DNA of 64,000 nt from Druceiella hillmani (GCA_039881145.1 JAYKKI010000090.1:8234501-8298500); one strand, 5' to 3'; positions 37,981-49,920 are shown, numbered from the stretch's first letter. Made by a program: numbers and translations. Notes: generated by a model not told the origin, from the sequence alone.

Positions 37981-38053
37981 AGCTTACACATATGATTTCG
38001 AATGTGAAGCTTACACATATGAATTCATATGTGAAGCTTACACATATGAATCA
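37981..38053 (+). repeat. 27-bp tandem repeat, nearly three copies
   Basis: Units start at 37981, 38008 and 38035 with AGCTTACACATATGA. The 27-bp period keeps the frame and gives EAYTYDFEC, EAYTYEFIC and EAYTYESPF in one open frame of the transposase relic. The unit itself contains a palindrome (CATATGAATTCATATG). Confidence 0.9.
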
Positions 38054-38075
38054 CCATTTTACAAAATGGTGATTC
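38048..38075. repeat. 13-bp perfect hairpin inside transposase relic
   Basis: GAATCACCATTTT and its complement are separated by 2 nt, directly abutting the 27-bp repeat array and coinciding with a change of coding frame. Confidence 0.85.
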
Positions 38076-38357
38076 TAATGAAAGAATCGCTTCCTTTTTT
38101 CAAATGTCTCGAAGTATATTATAGAACTTAATGTCATAAGCGAGAGAAATATTACACCAAGAGTTTGTTCCGACACACTTAAGAATAAAACATATAACAA
38201 TAGAAGAAAGTTCCAATTATAAATACCAAAAGGACACGCTCTACACAAATATAGGCACTTAGTAAAACCATTTTTGTTTGTGTGTTGTGACGGATACATC
38301 GTAGAAGCTTTATGCTCCTATCCAGCCACAACTTCAGATAGTGATATAATGATTTCG

Positions 38358-38390
38358 GATGATGAATATGTGGATAAATTCTTTAAAACA
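38358..38390 (+). repeat. 33-bp direct repeat, copy 2
   Basis: Identical to 37711-37743. Here it follows the DSDIM motif of the transposase relic, which is the more natural protein context, so this is probably the original. Confidence 0.9.
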
Positions 38391-38420
38391 CGGTGTCATC
38401 TTATAACATTAAATAAATAT

Positions 38421-38500
38421 ATTATAAATTGATAATATCCTCGTTATTATATTGTAATTATTGTATTATAAATTGATAATATCCTCGTTATTATATTGTA
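38421..38500. repeat. 44-bp tandem duplication
   Basis: ATTATAAATTGATAATATCC plus TCGTTATTATATTGTA is repeated with a 44-bp period and is essentially identical over 36 bp. Confidence 0.85.
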
Positions 38501-39043
38501 TTGTAATTAAAGTATAAAGACCTGCGTGAATGATATACGCATAAAATAACTCTACTTGCGGCCATCATACTATGGAAATATCTTTAATAACCCGTAAGGG
38601 GAAAAATAATTAAATTGAAATAAAACGTGTGTTAATGTTGATAAAGCCATTAGTACAGGGTATCTCATGTGAAGACTAGAGGTACTAGAATACAAAAAAA
38701 CTTAACTCTAGCTTATACATATTGAACATAAATTTGCGTATGACCACTTGTATCAATTTCCTATTTTAAAAATTTGGTAGCAGATCATATGTTTTGCCTT
38801 TTAAAGTTTGTTAAGAAAATGTGAATATTAACGAAAAATAGCTTCAGTGTAAAACGAAATATGGGAAAATAATTTTATCAACTATTAAGAATTCTTAACG
38901 AAAGTTAATAATTATATATTGTTGAAAGAATAGGATGGAAATAAGAGAAATGATACAAGAGACACCAAATTATAAAGTTTTAATGAAAAAAATAATTTAG
39001 AATTTTATTAAATAACAAACGCTACTAGAAGTTTGACTTAACT

Positions 39044-39116
39044 TATCATAAAAGTGTAGTGATCACTGTTAATCTCATATAGTTAGATTAAGAGTGATCA
39101 CTACACTTTTATGATA
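39044..39116. repeat. 32-bp hairpin, one mismatch
   Basis: Arms 39044-39075 and 39085-39116 are complementary at 31 of 32 positions around a 9-nt loop. This is the longest simple hairpin outside the foldback family. No target duplication is evident. Confidence 0.9.
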
Positions 39117-39141
39117 TATAAATATAATAGATATTTATATG

Positions 39142-39188
39142 CATTTGAAAGATAAAAAGGTAATATTACCTATCACATCTTTCAAATG
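39142..39188. repeat. 12-bp hairpin enclosing a 14-bp palindrome
   Basis: CATTTGAAAGAT pairs with 39177-39188. Between them is the perfect palindrome AGGTAATATTACCT (39158-39171). Confidence 0.8.
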
Positions 39189-39829
39189 GAAATAATATGA
39201 AACCTTAAATATTTGTATGTGCATAATTATATACCGTACCGAAGTACGAGTTCTACTCGTCGTTTAAATGTTTTATGAGTTCATTAGGTAGAATTTACGT
39301 ATTTCTTTACTAACATGGTAAAGAATGGTAAACATTGTGTCCCCACCTGATAAACAAGGTGATTGTTGAATCAGTCAAAAATAATTCACTGTGTTGTCTG
39401 GACTACACAATACAAGTTATGGCATTGTAATGTTTTTACATTAAAAACTATTACTTGTTATTGGAAACGAATAGCAAATGCGGCAATGGATGATCTTCAA
39501 AAAAAGAATAAATGCAAATTACACTATTATACGTATACGTAAAGCATACGTCCGTGTTTAGAACATGTGCTGATTTAAATGGGGTATTTTTTTATAAATA
39601 TGTACGAAAAATATTTTGTTTTTTATTTTAATTTTATACATACATAATATTAGTTATTCGTCTTAAAAAATCATGGCAATGAGATCCGAAATAATTACCT
39701 TAAATACAAATCGAGCACATTGCTTATCTACGGCTAATCAGCTGATCGACAGTATTTGAATAAATGTGTAATTTCTAATTAAATTTGCTGTAGTATAACT
39801 ATCTCATGTTAATTTCTCATTACTGGCTT

Positions 39830-40250
39830 CCTGGTGTAGGCAAAATATTTTCGCAAATAGTTACGTTCAGTATACACTATGTCTACACAACCATTAATCT
39901 TAACGTCTGTTTCCCAGAATTAAGCGTCTCCTTGTCATTTGATACGCAAATCTATTACTCTAGAAACTATGACGAACCCAGTAACATCAAATATCAAAGT
40001 TTTGTGGAACCTTTTAAGTTTTAGAGTAGTATGAATAATCCCATTCAGATGGACGCAGTCGAAAAACATTATAACCACGTTCGTTAACACAGTGGGATAA
40101 AAATATGGAGACCAACGACTTTGAATCACATTTTTGATCATTCTGCTTTGTAACTGAAATATTAAGATAACCATGAAATAAGAAAATTCAATTGTAATGA
40201 AATAGTTCTTAGCGCGGGCAGACATTGGCGGATGGCACCCACCCCGAGCG
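39830..40250 (+). repeat. Dispersed repeat of unknown type, copy 1
   Basis: It aligns by eye with 43905-44345. Shared strings are GCAAATAGTTAC, ACACTATGTCTACACAACCATTA, TTAGAGTAGTATGAA, CACAGTGGGATAAAAATAT, TGATCATTCTGCTTTGTAA and the highly conserved end GCGCGGGCAGACATTGGCGG. The GC-rich end is the best-preserved part. I see no coding capacity shared between copies and no terminal repeats. It may be the 3' part of a larger retroelement or an MITE. Confidence 0.7.
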
Positions 40251-41282
40251 CTTTTGTATCTTAAATCTTACCTATAAAGAGCATATCAAGTCGACTTCTC
40301 ATTAAAAATGAGACGACATAGCGTGCCAGCTTATCCATTTCTCGAGAAAATATAACTTCAATCTTTCATACAATTGGCAAATGGTTGCTGTAAACACATC
40401 GGCTAGTCATTATGCACCGAGATGTCCTCGTGGTCAGTCGTGTTTACCGGCTATTATATATAAAATCATTTCTCGATTTCGGCTACACTATTAATATAAT
40501 TATAGTGAGATTGACAAGGCGTAAACAAGGCGAAGAAATTTACCTATTTAAAATATCTATAAATTAATTTCTGGCATAGATTTTTTTTCGAACCCACCTT
40601 TTAACGCACAAATGATAATTATAATATAACAAGCATTGCAGATTCTCAAAGTCTAAGAAAAATACTAAATATCGTGTAAATTTCATATTTTTATTTCGTA
40701 GCCAAGACATTCATTGTACAGCCTAAACGATGCAATTTTTAAAAATTTCAAACACAGATTGTTTCTGTGGGGAGTGGGCTGCGTCAAGTGTCGGTTTTAT
40801 TTCCTCTACTATATATGACTTTAATATCTACAAAATATAGCTATTTAAATTGGACATTTGAGATACTAGAGCTAGTTAAAAGTGAAAAAACTCAGTAAAG
40901 TGCATGTATTTTCAGCACGATATTATTTTTAGATGTGTGATGTAAATTTTTCATGAAAAAATAACTTTTAGCTTTAAAATATCAACTTGAATGTGCAGAC
41001 ATCTTTGATATTTAATTTAACATTCTATAAAATTTTAACAGTTAAAAATATCTAAATGTAAATATGACGTTTCATAATTCAAATTTTGTGAGAGAAAACT
41101 GAAAAATGCCGGTTTCCTTTTCTTCGGGATCTTAAAAAGATTCATGCAATGTTTGTGCAAAATTAAAAGTGGTGCAGCAACGAAAAAAACAATTTTAGAC
41201 TTTTTCAAATCGAATGACACGTTTACATTGACAGATTTGCTGCTGTAAATAAAAAGGAAATTAAATATAGACGATTTTTAAT

Positions 41283-41365
41283 CGAAGGTGAGTAAGCGTG
41301 AACGAGGGACAAACATACATAGAAACAAATAAGGTTTCACTTTAATTATATTAGTAGGGATGATT
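41283..41365 (+). repeat. RTE/SINE-like 3' tail
   Basis: The order ACAAACATACATAGAAACAA, then TTTCACTTTAATTATATTAG and TAGGGATG, matches the 3' terminal region of a short repeat very common in Lepidoptera. Only the tail is recognisable. Confidence 0.5.
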
Positions 41366-41688
41366 AACTCTGCCACGCATTACAAATAATATTACCAAGT
41401 CTAACTTATATAACATTGGTTTAATAAACCGTAAAATAGATGCTAAAGACTTCTTTTATAATCTCATTCGGCGTCTGTTTCATCTAAATTAAAATTTAAT
41501 GACCACATAAAACGTTAGTCTCACAAACGGAACACAGGTGTAAATGATGTTTATGCATAAATTAAAAGAGTAATCAAAGAGTTAAAAACATTTTAATAAA
41601 CCTTATTGAGTCCAAAAATAGTGTTTATTTAAAAAAAATATGATAACTAGTATAATCATTACAACGTCCTGTTTTTTTCATGATTTTT

Positions 41689-41691
<3 letters not shown>

Positions 41692-41725
<34 letters not shown>

Positions 41726-41730
41726 ATATA
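41692..41730. repeat. (TA)n(TG)n microsatellite
   Basis: A TA run followed by TGTGTG and TATA. Confidence 0.9.
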
Positions 41731-43324
41731 TTTTATCTCGCATTTTAATAAGCTTAATTATACACCTAGTATGTTAGCGAAAAAAAACTTCCTTCGCCTT
41801 TTTTCATCTGTTGATACTGTCACCGAAAATATACATTCAGTTTTCATGTACCGTCTATAATAGGATGATTAAATATCCAACTTTATTATACGATTTATTT
41901 ATTAAATTTAAAAAAATGTGAGTTTTTTGCCTTAATTCCCTGCAATACTCATGCAATTTAAAATTTAATATTAATAATATAGATATCTGTTACACAAGAT
42001 ATAAATTAAACTCATTTTTGCCTTGACGTAAACTCCACAGGCTATTAAAAAAGGAACATTTAAAATCACACTATATTTTATGTTCAGACACATTCAGACA
42101 ATCTGATATTTTAAAACTACCTTCAGACAATCTGACATTTTAAATATTTTGGCGGTAATCTCTACTTTATGTGACTGTTTGACCAGAGACTTTTAACTCT
42201 TTAACACTGACACTATGAATGTAAACAATATTTTATTGTATTTGTAATAATGTAATGTATTTGTAACACATATTATATATAATTATTAGGTTTCTACACT
42301 TCTCCGCATAAACTTTAAATTTCCAAATCTCACTCCTTCGTGCGTGCAATATGCTTAAAGAGAAGTTAGAGAAGTTTGTCTTCACGTTTTAATTTATAGA
42401 TATTCAGTAGGACGAAGTTGCATGAGGGACGATACTATTTTTTTTTCATTTGGTTAAGAGATACTTTCCAATTCAAATTGCTAATCTATTAAATACATTT
42501 TCTGCCGCTGATTATAAAGCTAAAAATAAATTAAAAGGTTTAGCAGCATAACCATATACTTTTTAAATTTAAAGTTTGTAGAAAATGGAAGCTGTAACAA
42601 TGTTTCCCAGCACTATTATGATGGAAGTTGATCAAAATTATAACAGCAACAAGATACATATAGACGAATACGGCGAAAGTAGGACGATACTTTGAATTAC
42701 AATTATATTTTATTAAATATAGTTACTGGGGATAAGTGTCCTGCAGTACACGAACACCGGGTTGGGCAACGTTATCAAAATAACAAAAAGGTAACGCAAC
42801 TTGTCGCAAGCCTTATGATGCTTTGAATATTAAGCAATACGGGTATTATTTCGCGCGAAAAAGTTCATTTAATTTAGGAATTGAGCGAATTAATGATAAG
42901 AAAATGTAATATGTTAATAATATTAAGAAAATGTTGAGAATAAAAACCGTTATCGAAAAATGAAAATGAAAAATTTCCCAGCAATAAAAGCCCGAAATAA
43001 ATAAATGTGATATATTTTCATGTATTATTTTTTCAAGAGATCTGAAAAAACTTCTTGATTAATGAATACACCATTGACTACACTCTACGAGAGGAAGTCC
43101 ACTAACGATGTACATCACGTAGTACGAAGCAAACGCTGTACTTCCGTATGAAAACAAGAAAGTCGATCATTTGTCGAGCAAGGGAAAGCGATAAACTTAG
43201 TCAGCGTGCTGGTGACACGGGAGAAGACAGTCGTGGTCACCGCTACAATGGAGACGGATATAACGTATTTTGCATGGGAATAAATGACCTGCAAATAAAT
43301 GAAAAACTACAAGATGTGACAAGT

Positions 43325-43355
43325 TTATATATATATTTATATATATTTATATATT

Positions 43356-43423
<68 letters not shown>

Positions 43424-43426
43424 TAA
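43325..43426. repeat. (TA)n microsatellite
   Basis: A tract of about 100 bp with occasional TTT and CA interruptions. Confidence 0.95.
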
Positions 43427-43904
43427 CACCAAACATTTGAAGTAAAGAGGAGCATTTTTATGAAAATGTAGTCGTTTTTGAGATAACTTCTCTACACTTT
43501 CTTCTTTGCATGCTATGGTGTGCTTTCTCTCTGTTTTGCTGTATACAATTTATACTAGGTTGCTCACTTGATGCGAGTTTTTAGTTAATGCTATGTGCAT
43601 TGATGATGTGAAAAAAAAATCATTTATTTTATAAGTATACGACAAAATCGTAAGAAAAAGATTTTGTGTTTAATTTATATTTTCTAAATTATTTGTCACT
43701 ATTGGCCATTTATGTTAAACTATTGGTCATTCCTGTTAACAAAAACAAAATAAACAAGAAAAAAAATAAAAATCACGATAATCATTTCGAACCAGAATAC
43801 GCCAGTTACAAAAATGTTTCCTAGCACTATTGAGCGCATTAACCACTCCACCATTTGTGTCCTCAGCAATACTTGAAATTCTAAATAATGCACCGTTAGT
43901 AAGA

Positions 43905-44345
43905 CTTTCAGCCTACTTTTGCAAATAGCTACTTAGAATAAACACACTATACAACAATTAAGATCAAATTAAATTCCCCAGACCCGGCCCTTCGTCATTA
44001 TGAAATTACTACCAGTGACTGCTATTTCGGTGACTTCATGGTACATTTGTGCCACTGAAGGAACTACGGCGAATTAAATAATACTTCAGATATCAAAATC
44101 CATGCAACCATTTAGATTTAAGAGTGGCATGAAGAGTCAAGTAAACACACAATCTTAAAAAGTTACATCGTTTTTTACTAACGCAGTAGGGTAAAATATC
44201 AAGACCGTCGTACTTGAATTACATTTTGAACCATTCTGTTTTGTAAGTAGAATAATAAGAAAAAGATTTAATGTGCCATAAAACGAGAAAATTCAAATGG
44301 AAATTAAATTGTTCGCAGCGCGGGCAGACATTGGCAGACGGTACG
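43905..44345 (+). repeat. Dispersed repeat of unknown type, copy 2
   Basis: Counterpart of 39830-40250. Conserved strings include CTTTTGCAAATAGCTACTTA, TTTAAGAGTGGCATGAAG, ACGCAGTAGGGTAAAATAT, GAACCATTCTGTTTTGTAAG and GCGCGGGCAGACATTGGCAG. It is in the same orientation as copy 1, 4.1 kb away, with many differences. Confidence 0.7.
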
Positions 44346-45409
44346 TGCCGTTAACTCTCATGTAATTGCTACCGTACCTATATATTTCGCGAAGTGAAAT
44401 AATATGTACCTAAAATCTGATTATAACATATATGATCTGTGCGTTTATTTTTCCTTAGCTGCATTTATAAAATTATATTATTTGAGAAAGTATCACGCCA
44501 TCAAACACTTTAAGAATGTAATCAGTTCAACACACCACGATGGCGACATTTGCTTTTATTTTTTGTGCTATGGACGATTGAATGAAGCAAATAATATTAT
44601 TTAGTTAATTATCAAAAAATATAATTATGGTGAATAATAACACACGATGACATTTATGAAACATGCCTCATCAACAAAAATTAACGGTGGTAGATTGCTT
44701 GCAAGCAAAGAAAGGGAAAAATAAAAGCTTACAAATATATTATTGAGAAATAAACCTAAAAATATTCTAAATGAGACAGAAGGACGACAGGAGAAAATTA
44801 TTATGGGGAGTCGTACTTTAATTAGTCAAAAATGCTTGTTTAGTCTTTCTATTTCTTAAAAAAAATATAAATGGTATATTCAATGTTTTTCTTAAACATA
44901 GAGAGAAAATAAGCCAAGGGAAGCATTGTCGTAAAATATGGTTTCACTGAAAAGAAGATATTTTAAGTAGTAGTAGTATACTCGTGACTCTGTTCGTATG
45001 GTAGTTTTGCTGTATTCTATTACAATATTACCATATTATGCAATAGGACTAAGGTCGAATACATACAAGAGTGTATAGCAAGAGTAGGGTCGAATAAACA
45101 CGCAAGCTCTTTTAAGACCAGGTAATAATATCCCATTACGAGCTACATATTGGCCTATATTGCCATTTATGGTCGAGGATATTCTGGGAAAATTGCTTTT
45201 GGAAGTTCTTGATTTACAGAGTTTTTTTATATGATTTGTATTAAAATTTTATTGTATACTTAAGGACTTAAAATGGATTGATTATACGAATGACGGCTTT
45301 CTTGAATAGGTTTTTAAATTGGTATGGCTCTCCCAAGGCATCCTCCGAATTTTTCATAGAGACACACTTGCTGAAGGCACATAGAAAAAACAATTTCGAC
45401 GTGATAAAA

Positions 45410-45545
45410 CTGTTTCTGACCCTAAGAAATGTCCCCAAAAATGGAAATTTTAGAGTGGCATAAAGAGTAAATAATAATGGCATAAAGAATAAGATCTAAA
45501 GTACAATGGTTAAACTTCCGTCTTTCTAATGTAATGTTTCAAGTA
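45410..45545 (+). repeat. Dispersed repeat of unknown type, partial copy 3 (weak)
   Basis: ATGGAAATTTTAGAGTGGC, then ATAAAGAGTAAATAA and CTTCCGTCTTTCTAATGTAATG, matches the ATTTAAGAGTGGCATGAAGAG and TACATCGTTTTTTACTAACG regions of the copy at 43905-44345. It is shorter and more diverged. Confidence 0.4.
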
Positions 45546-46479
45546 AACTTGTAATGTTAAACTATTAAGGTGTATGTGTATATAATCTATTGCTATTATA
45601 TATACATATATATTACATATCTATGTGTATATTATATATTGCCATCATCTCATAATATAATTCCGTATTAATAATTCGTATATTATATTTTGTAAGTTTT
45701 ATTTACTCAGTACAATGCTTACTAATATCGAAACTTATTACTAATGCATTCAGTAATGTATTGCGAAACAAAAACAAATATATATCGGACAATTATACAA
45801 ACATTAATTAAATTTCATAAAAATAATGAGTCGGTGTTTGTATGTTTAAATATTACAGGATCTTGTCTCTAAATTCGTGAATCGAACAAGAGTCTGAGGA
45901 ATGTTTTCAATACAGTGTTAAACAAATTTAGCACGCAGTCCATTGAGAAAGGCAAAGAAATGTCAGTACGAGCATGCGGAATATGAAATAACATAGGTCT
46001 TTGTATTCGCTCATGAAAATTCAATAAAAAAGAGGTAATAATATCACCGATGGGTTGACGAAGAAATCTCTTAAAATTGTTAATAAATGCAGTGTTAGAC
46101 ACAAATTTCTACTTGCTGAAAATTAAGATGACCTTATTTTATGACTAGACAAACATTCGAAATAAATTATCAGCAAAATTAAAAGGTAGTAAATTTTTGT
46201 TAATTTTTCGTTTTAGTTAATTTTTTAAGTAAAGTTTTTAGGTTTTCAAGCATATTTTGAGGGGATCAGACTATTTTGCCATTAAAAATAGATGCTAGTA
46301 TTTATTGAAATTCTTGTTAAATAACTGTTTTTTCCGCAAGGGAACCCGCGCGGAAACGCACGGGAACCCGTACTTGGAAAGTAAAAGGACAAATAAAAGA
46401 GTTATATTTTTGACAGAAGAGAATTTTAATACGAAAAATATAACAGTAAAATGATATAACGAGGAACGTGTACGTGTAT

Positions 46480-46534
46480 TATTGTCACGAAGACTGAATA
46501 CACTTCGCACGTGTATTCAGTCTTCGTGACAATA
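46480..46534. repeat. 24-bp perfect hairpin
   Basis: Arms 46480-46503 and 46511-46534 are perfect complements around TTCGCAC. The perfect match implies recent origin or maintenance. Confidence 0.9.
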
Positions 46535-46745
46535 CCTCATGATGATTCGATTCAACTTTTGATCCTCAAATTCTGGTACTAAAGTAGTACTAGCGGCATT
46601 AACCGTGGAACTTGCTCAAGCGGAGACTTTATCATTAAGCCCGGATACCAAATCCTTAGTTCTTATGCTGCAGTGGTACGGCCTGTCTAAAACAAGAGAG
46701 TTGACGATCTGCTGTTTTCAATTTAATAAACTAAGAATAAATATA

Positions 46746-46797
46746 AACTTCGAATCATATTTCCGAGTCATTGAACTCGGAAATATGATTCGAAGTT
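46746..46797. repeat. 23-bp perfect hairpin
   Basis: Arms 46746-46768 and 46775-46797 are perfect complements around CATTGA. A tandem repeat follows directly. Confidence 0.9.
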
Positions 46798-46799
46798 GT

Positions 46800-46909
46800 A
46801 ATACTTCAAATTCAGTGATCCAAGTATACAACCTTTAAATATATTTTTGAACTTGCAATACTTCAAATTCAGTGATCGAAGTGATCGAACCTTTAAATAT
46901 ATTTTCGAG
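46800..46909. repeat. 57-bp tandem duplication
   Basis: AATACTTCAAATTCAGTGAT through CCTTTAAATATATTTT is repeated with a 57-bp period. The copies differ mainly in a central CAAGTATACAA versus GAAGTGATCGAA patch. Confidence 0.85.
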
Positions 46910-48093
46910 TTTAAATTACCGTATTAATTTCTGTATGTATCACTCTCTATTTAAATATTACTCTAGTAATAGTGCTGTTGGCATATGAGTGATAATTGTA
47001 ACGAGCAATTATTTTTGAAATGTACAAAATTTCATAACAAATATTTCGTATTATTATTCAAGTGCATATTAAAAATTTCTTTTATCGTCCTATACTCTAT
47101 TGCCGAATAAATTCGACTGCCGTTGCACGAATGATCCTATAAATTATTTAGACGTAGTGTTTTTTTTTATCTTTTGAAATTGTAAAACCATATAATCCTT
47201 TTTAAGGATATTTTAATGATATGTTTTAAGTGCTAAAAGTAGTTATGGAAGACATATAAAATATAATTTCAATAATATTTTTATTCATTAATCCAAAACA
47301 AATTACATTTAGCCAAATTTGCAACGTTTGCAGTAAATATCTCTTCTTGAATATTTGTATATATAATCAATGATTCAAGCCATATTTCCCTATTGAAATT
47401 TAAATCTTCAAGTAATTATATTTATTTTTTTAAACTGACAAAATATTAATATCAGTATAAAAGTAACATGAACTTAATAAAAGTCATCAAGTCATGTTAC
47501 TTACTTTCATACTGTATCAGTAATTAATAGACTGTCTCATAACTTGCATCTCACATCTTAAATATATATTGAAATCAGAGGATGACTTTACTATCATTTA
47601 AATATTGATTAGAATATTTTGTCTCATCTTACGAAAGGCTGAACTTACCGTAATTATTTGCTAGTATTTTTTCTATGATTTTTTATTAATTTATAGGCTT
47701 TCCTAATCAAATATTAATTAAAAAGGTTATTATCTTTATGCATGGTTTGATTAAACTTTGAACACGATATCGTGACAATTCACCGTTGCTGATTTCAAAG
47801 TAAGATAAAGAGTGGGCATATTATTTCAAAAATATTAACAATAAATTGGTATGTGAGCAAGTTGTGTGAACGTAATCTCACGCTCAAGGCAAAGGAGACG
47901 ATGAAGACAGGACGAACCACTAATTATTTTGTACAAATTTATAGGTGTATGGGACGGGTGCAATAATCTCATAATCATCAGAGTAATAAGTCTTACGATG
48001 AAAATCGCGCAAGAAACTGTTCAAAACACAAGAATCGTTTTGTGCTTAGTCGCTTTATGGCGTGCTTAGTAAATTAATTTATTAAGTATTTAA

Positions 48094-48096
<3 letters not shown>

Positions 48097-48145
<49 letters not shown>

Positions 48146-48148
48146 TAC
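48097..48148. repeat. (TA)n microsatellite
   Basis: A TA run of about 50 bp. Confidence 0.95.
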
Positions 48149-49137
48149 CATTATTGTTAGTGAAGCATATATATGATATCTTGGTGATAAAATATATCAA
48201 TATAAAAATTTAATTTTTTCGATTAGATATCATTAACAAAAATTAATATCATTAATTAAAATAAACTGCAATAATTTAACATAAAACTGATCACTATTTG
48301 CCGATAATTTATTCTCAATTTTACAACACACAATACTTATTTCAATACCAATGCAATTTAATGAACCGGTGTAAAATGTTATATAAATAAAACATTTTTC
48401 GTCCATTACCTTGAGAAAAATAACATCGTTAATGACATACAAAATGAATGTAATATTGTATTAGGTGGAACATACGAGTACGTATCCAATTTAAAAATCA
48501 ATAAACAATTACATACCACTTAGATATATTTAATTCCAAAAAGTACTATTCGGTGATAGGGTATTTACAATTTTATAATAATTTACTTGTTATTTTTCAG
48601 AGATTTTATTTTTTGGTGTTTGGTTCAGTGAGGACAGAAATAAACACATAATTAACTTATAGGATGGTAATAACTCGGTACCACATACGTTAGTCCCTAA
48701 ATTTAAAAAAAATTTAAATTATTGCCAATTTTATTGAACATTCAAAATGTTACATTGATAAATAAAAGATAATTCGAAAAAAAGGAAACTGTATTCCATT
48801 AATGTTTATTATTAATAAAATATATTTGAAAATTATTGAAGTATTATTTATTTATTTCACATACATTTAATTTGTCAATTATTAAAGATATGCGAGATAA
48901 CAACTTTGCACTGTCTTGCAGAACACTTAACTTAGAAGATTTCTACGTATATAACATTAGTTTAGTTGCTCGGGTTACAGAACTATATTAACATTTGCTA
49001 GACATGTATCTGAGCGCGGATTGGCACGAAGCCCTATGGATGGTGCAAATAAAGTAATAACACTGCGAGTGGGAGGAGTCAGTTTGTTAGAGAGACGTTC
49101 AAATTGTCCAATTTTCGGGGTTGTGGACATCTCAACT
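48149..49137. other. AT-rich stretch without recognised genes
   Basis: No coding or RNA signal is seen. A minus-strand frame at 48975-49241 overlaps a repeat end block and is not gene-like. Confidence 0.5.
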
Positions 49138-49163
49138 TCTACGCGGACGAAGTGGCGGAAAGG
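49138..49163 (+). repeat. RTE-like repeat end block
   Basis: TCTACGCGGACGAAGTGGCGG resembles the CACGCGGACGAAGTCGCGGGC block found near the 3' end of abundant lepidopteran repeats. Related blocks lie at 54088-54125 (plus) and 61448-61490 (minus). Confidence 0.5.
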
Positions 49164-49279
49164 TTTGAGGAAGGAAGGTTGATAAATATAAGATTGATAG
49201 AAATTATTTCGCCTTATACGTTTAAGTATTACGTATTGCAATAAGCTGAACCTCCTACTATGGTTTGATAGTTTCTAAC

Positions 49280-49920
49280 CGACGTCAAAAATGGAAGAGA
49301 TCCTCAATCGGACGTGTAGGCATTTTTTCATTTATTCACAGCTGTAACTTGAAAACCTATTGACAGATTTTCATTATTCTTTTTCTGTTTATTAGGTAAT
49401 AGTTTCAAAGACATCCATTTTATTTGGATCTGAAAATGGATTTCAAAGTAACTTTTCAACTAATCAGGTTACAAGCCCTTTTGACATAATTGAAACTAAG
49501 TTTCAATCAAAATAATAGTCGAACTCATTTGACATGTCTTTCTAAGTACTTTATTCATACATTTTTGTCAAAGTCTGATAATGGAGCTGGAAGAGAGCCA
49601 CAGAACTCTTCAAAGAACCAGGGGTCTTAATCGATTTCGGGTTTATTTAATCCGTCTTGTTGAGTTCATTGGTCACAAATAGTAACAAGATTCAATGAAG
49701 CCGGAAACTGAAAACAGGTACTCTTCAGTGAAGAGGGATATGTTGATAGAACTGGCTGATGATGATAGGAGCTCCTTAATGGTGAAAGGTTGGTTCATCG
49801 ACTTTGGATTTGTCTGGTTTATTTGATGAGTACTTTTGTCATAGTCGGTGGTCAGAATCTGGTAATAGAGCCGAAATATTGTGACTGGAACTTTTGGTGA
49901 AATTTGAACTTGAACCCATT
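49280..49920 (+). repeat. Diverged interspersed repeat with internal duplication
   Basis: The sequence starts near GACGTCAAAAATGGAAGAG with a CTCAATCGGACGTGTAGG and TTTTTCATTTATTCACAG section. I recognise this pattern from a common insect repeat (GACTTCAAAAA.GGAGG..CTCAATTCG...). In the second half two units resemble each other: TTTTTGTCAAAGTCTGATAA with TGGAGCTGGA (49562-49592), and CTTTTGTCATAGTCGGTGGT with TAATAGAGCCGAA (49834-49880), each with a nearby TTTATTTAAT/TTTATTTGAT. Composition is more balanced than the flanks, and no protein domain was recognised. Confidence 0.5.

Larger units (their letters stand above)
37690..38400 (+). pseudogene. ISL2EU-like DDE transposase, decayed and rearranged
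   Basis: Read across frames, the plus strand gives in order: IPPAKELTIIYRAISSQLPL (ending 37929), WNQLTETEEVNHT (from 37934), NERIASFFQMSR (from about 38078), REILHQEFVPTHL (38138), EESSNYKYQKDT (38206), HKYRHLVKPFLFVCCDGYIVE (from 38246, frame shifted) and ATTSDSDIM (38330). The SSNY..QK, then YS.HK.R.LVKP, then DGYI..., then ATxxDAxI order is characteristic of ISL2EU/DDE_Tnp_4-type transposases as I know them. Several expected stretches, including the TDGTY segment and the region after DIM, are missing. A 27-bp tandem repeat (37981-38053) and a 33-bp direct duplication (37711-37743 and 38358-38390) have been added. No terminal repeats were identified. The family name is less certain than the transposase assignment. 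Confidence 0.65.
38401..39829. other. AT-rich stretch with repeats and hairpins
   Basis: A direct tandem repeat (38421-38500) and two hairpins (39044-39116 and 39142-39188) are the only structures. There is no coding signal. Confidence 0.5.
40251..43904. other. AT-rich stretch with a repeat tail and microsatellites
   Basis: No gene is recognised. It holds a repeat tail at 41283-41365 and (TA)n tracts at 41692-41730 and 43325-43426. A short motif at about 42768-42805 (GGGTTGGGCAACGTTATC, later GGTAACGCAAC) resembles hAT-MITE ends but has no partner. The GC-richer segment at about 43080-43260 is unexplained. Confidence 0.45.
44346..48096. other. AT-rich stretch with hairpins and small repeats
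   Basis: No host gene is recognised. A possible third copy of the dispersed repeat lies at 45410-45545. Hairpins at 46480-46534 and 46746-46797 and a tandem repeat at 46800-46909 are listed separately. CGGGAACCCG-type direct repeats lie at about 46340-46372. Small frames (45278-45463, 45869-46102 and 46605-46838) have no recognised homology. Confidence 0.45.

Noticed and set aside
42768..42805. GGGTTGGGCAACGTTATC motif resembling a hAT-MITE end
   Set aside because: No matching inverted end or target duplication was found within the window.
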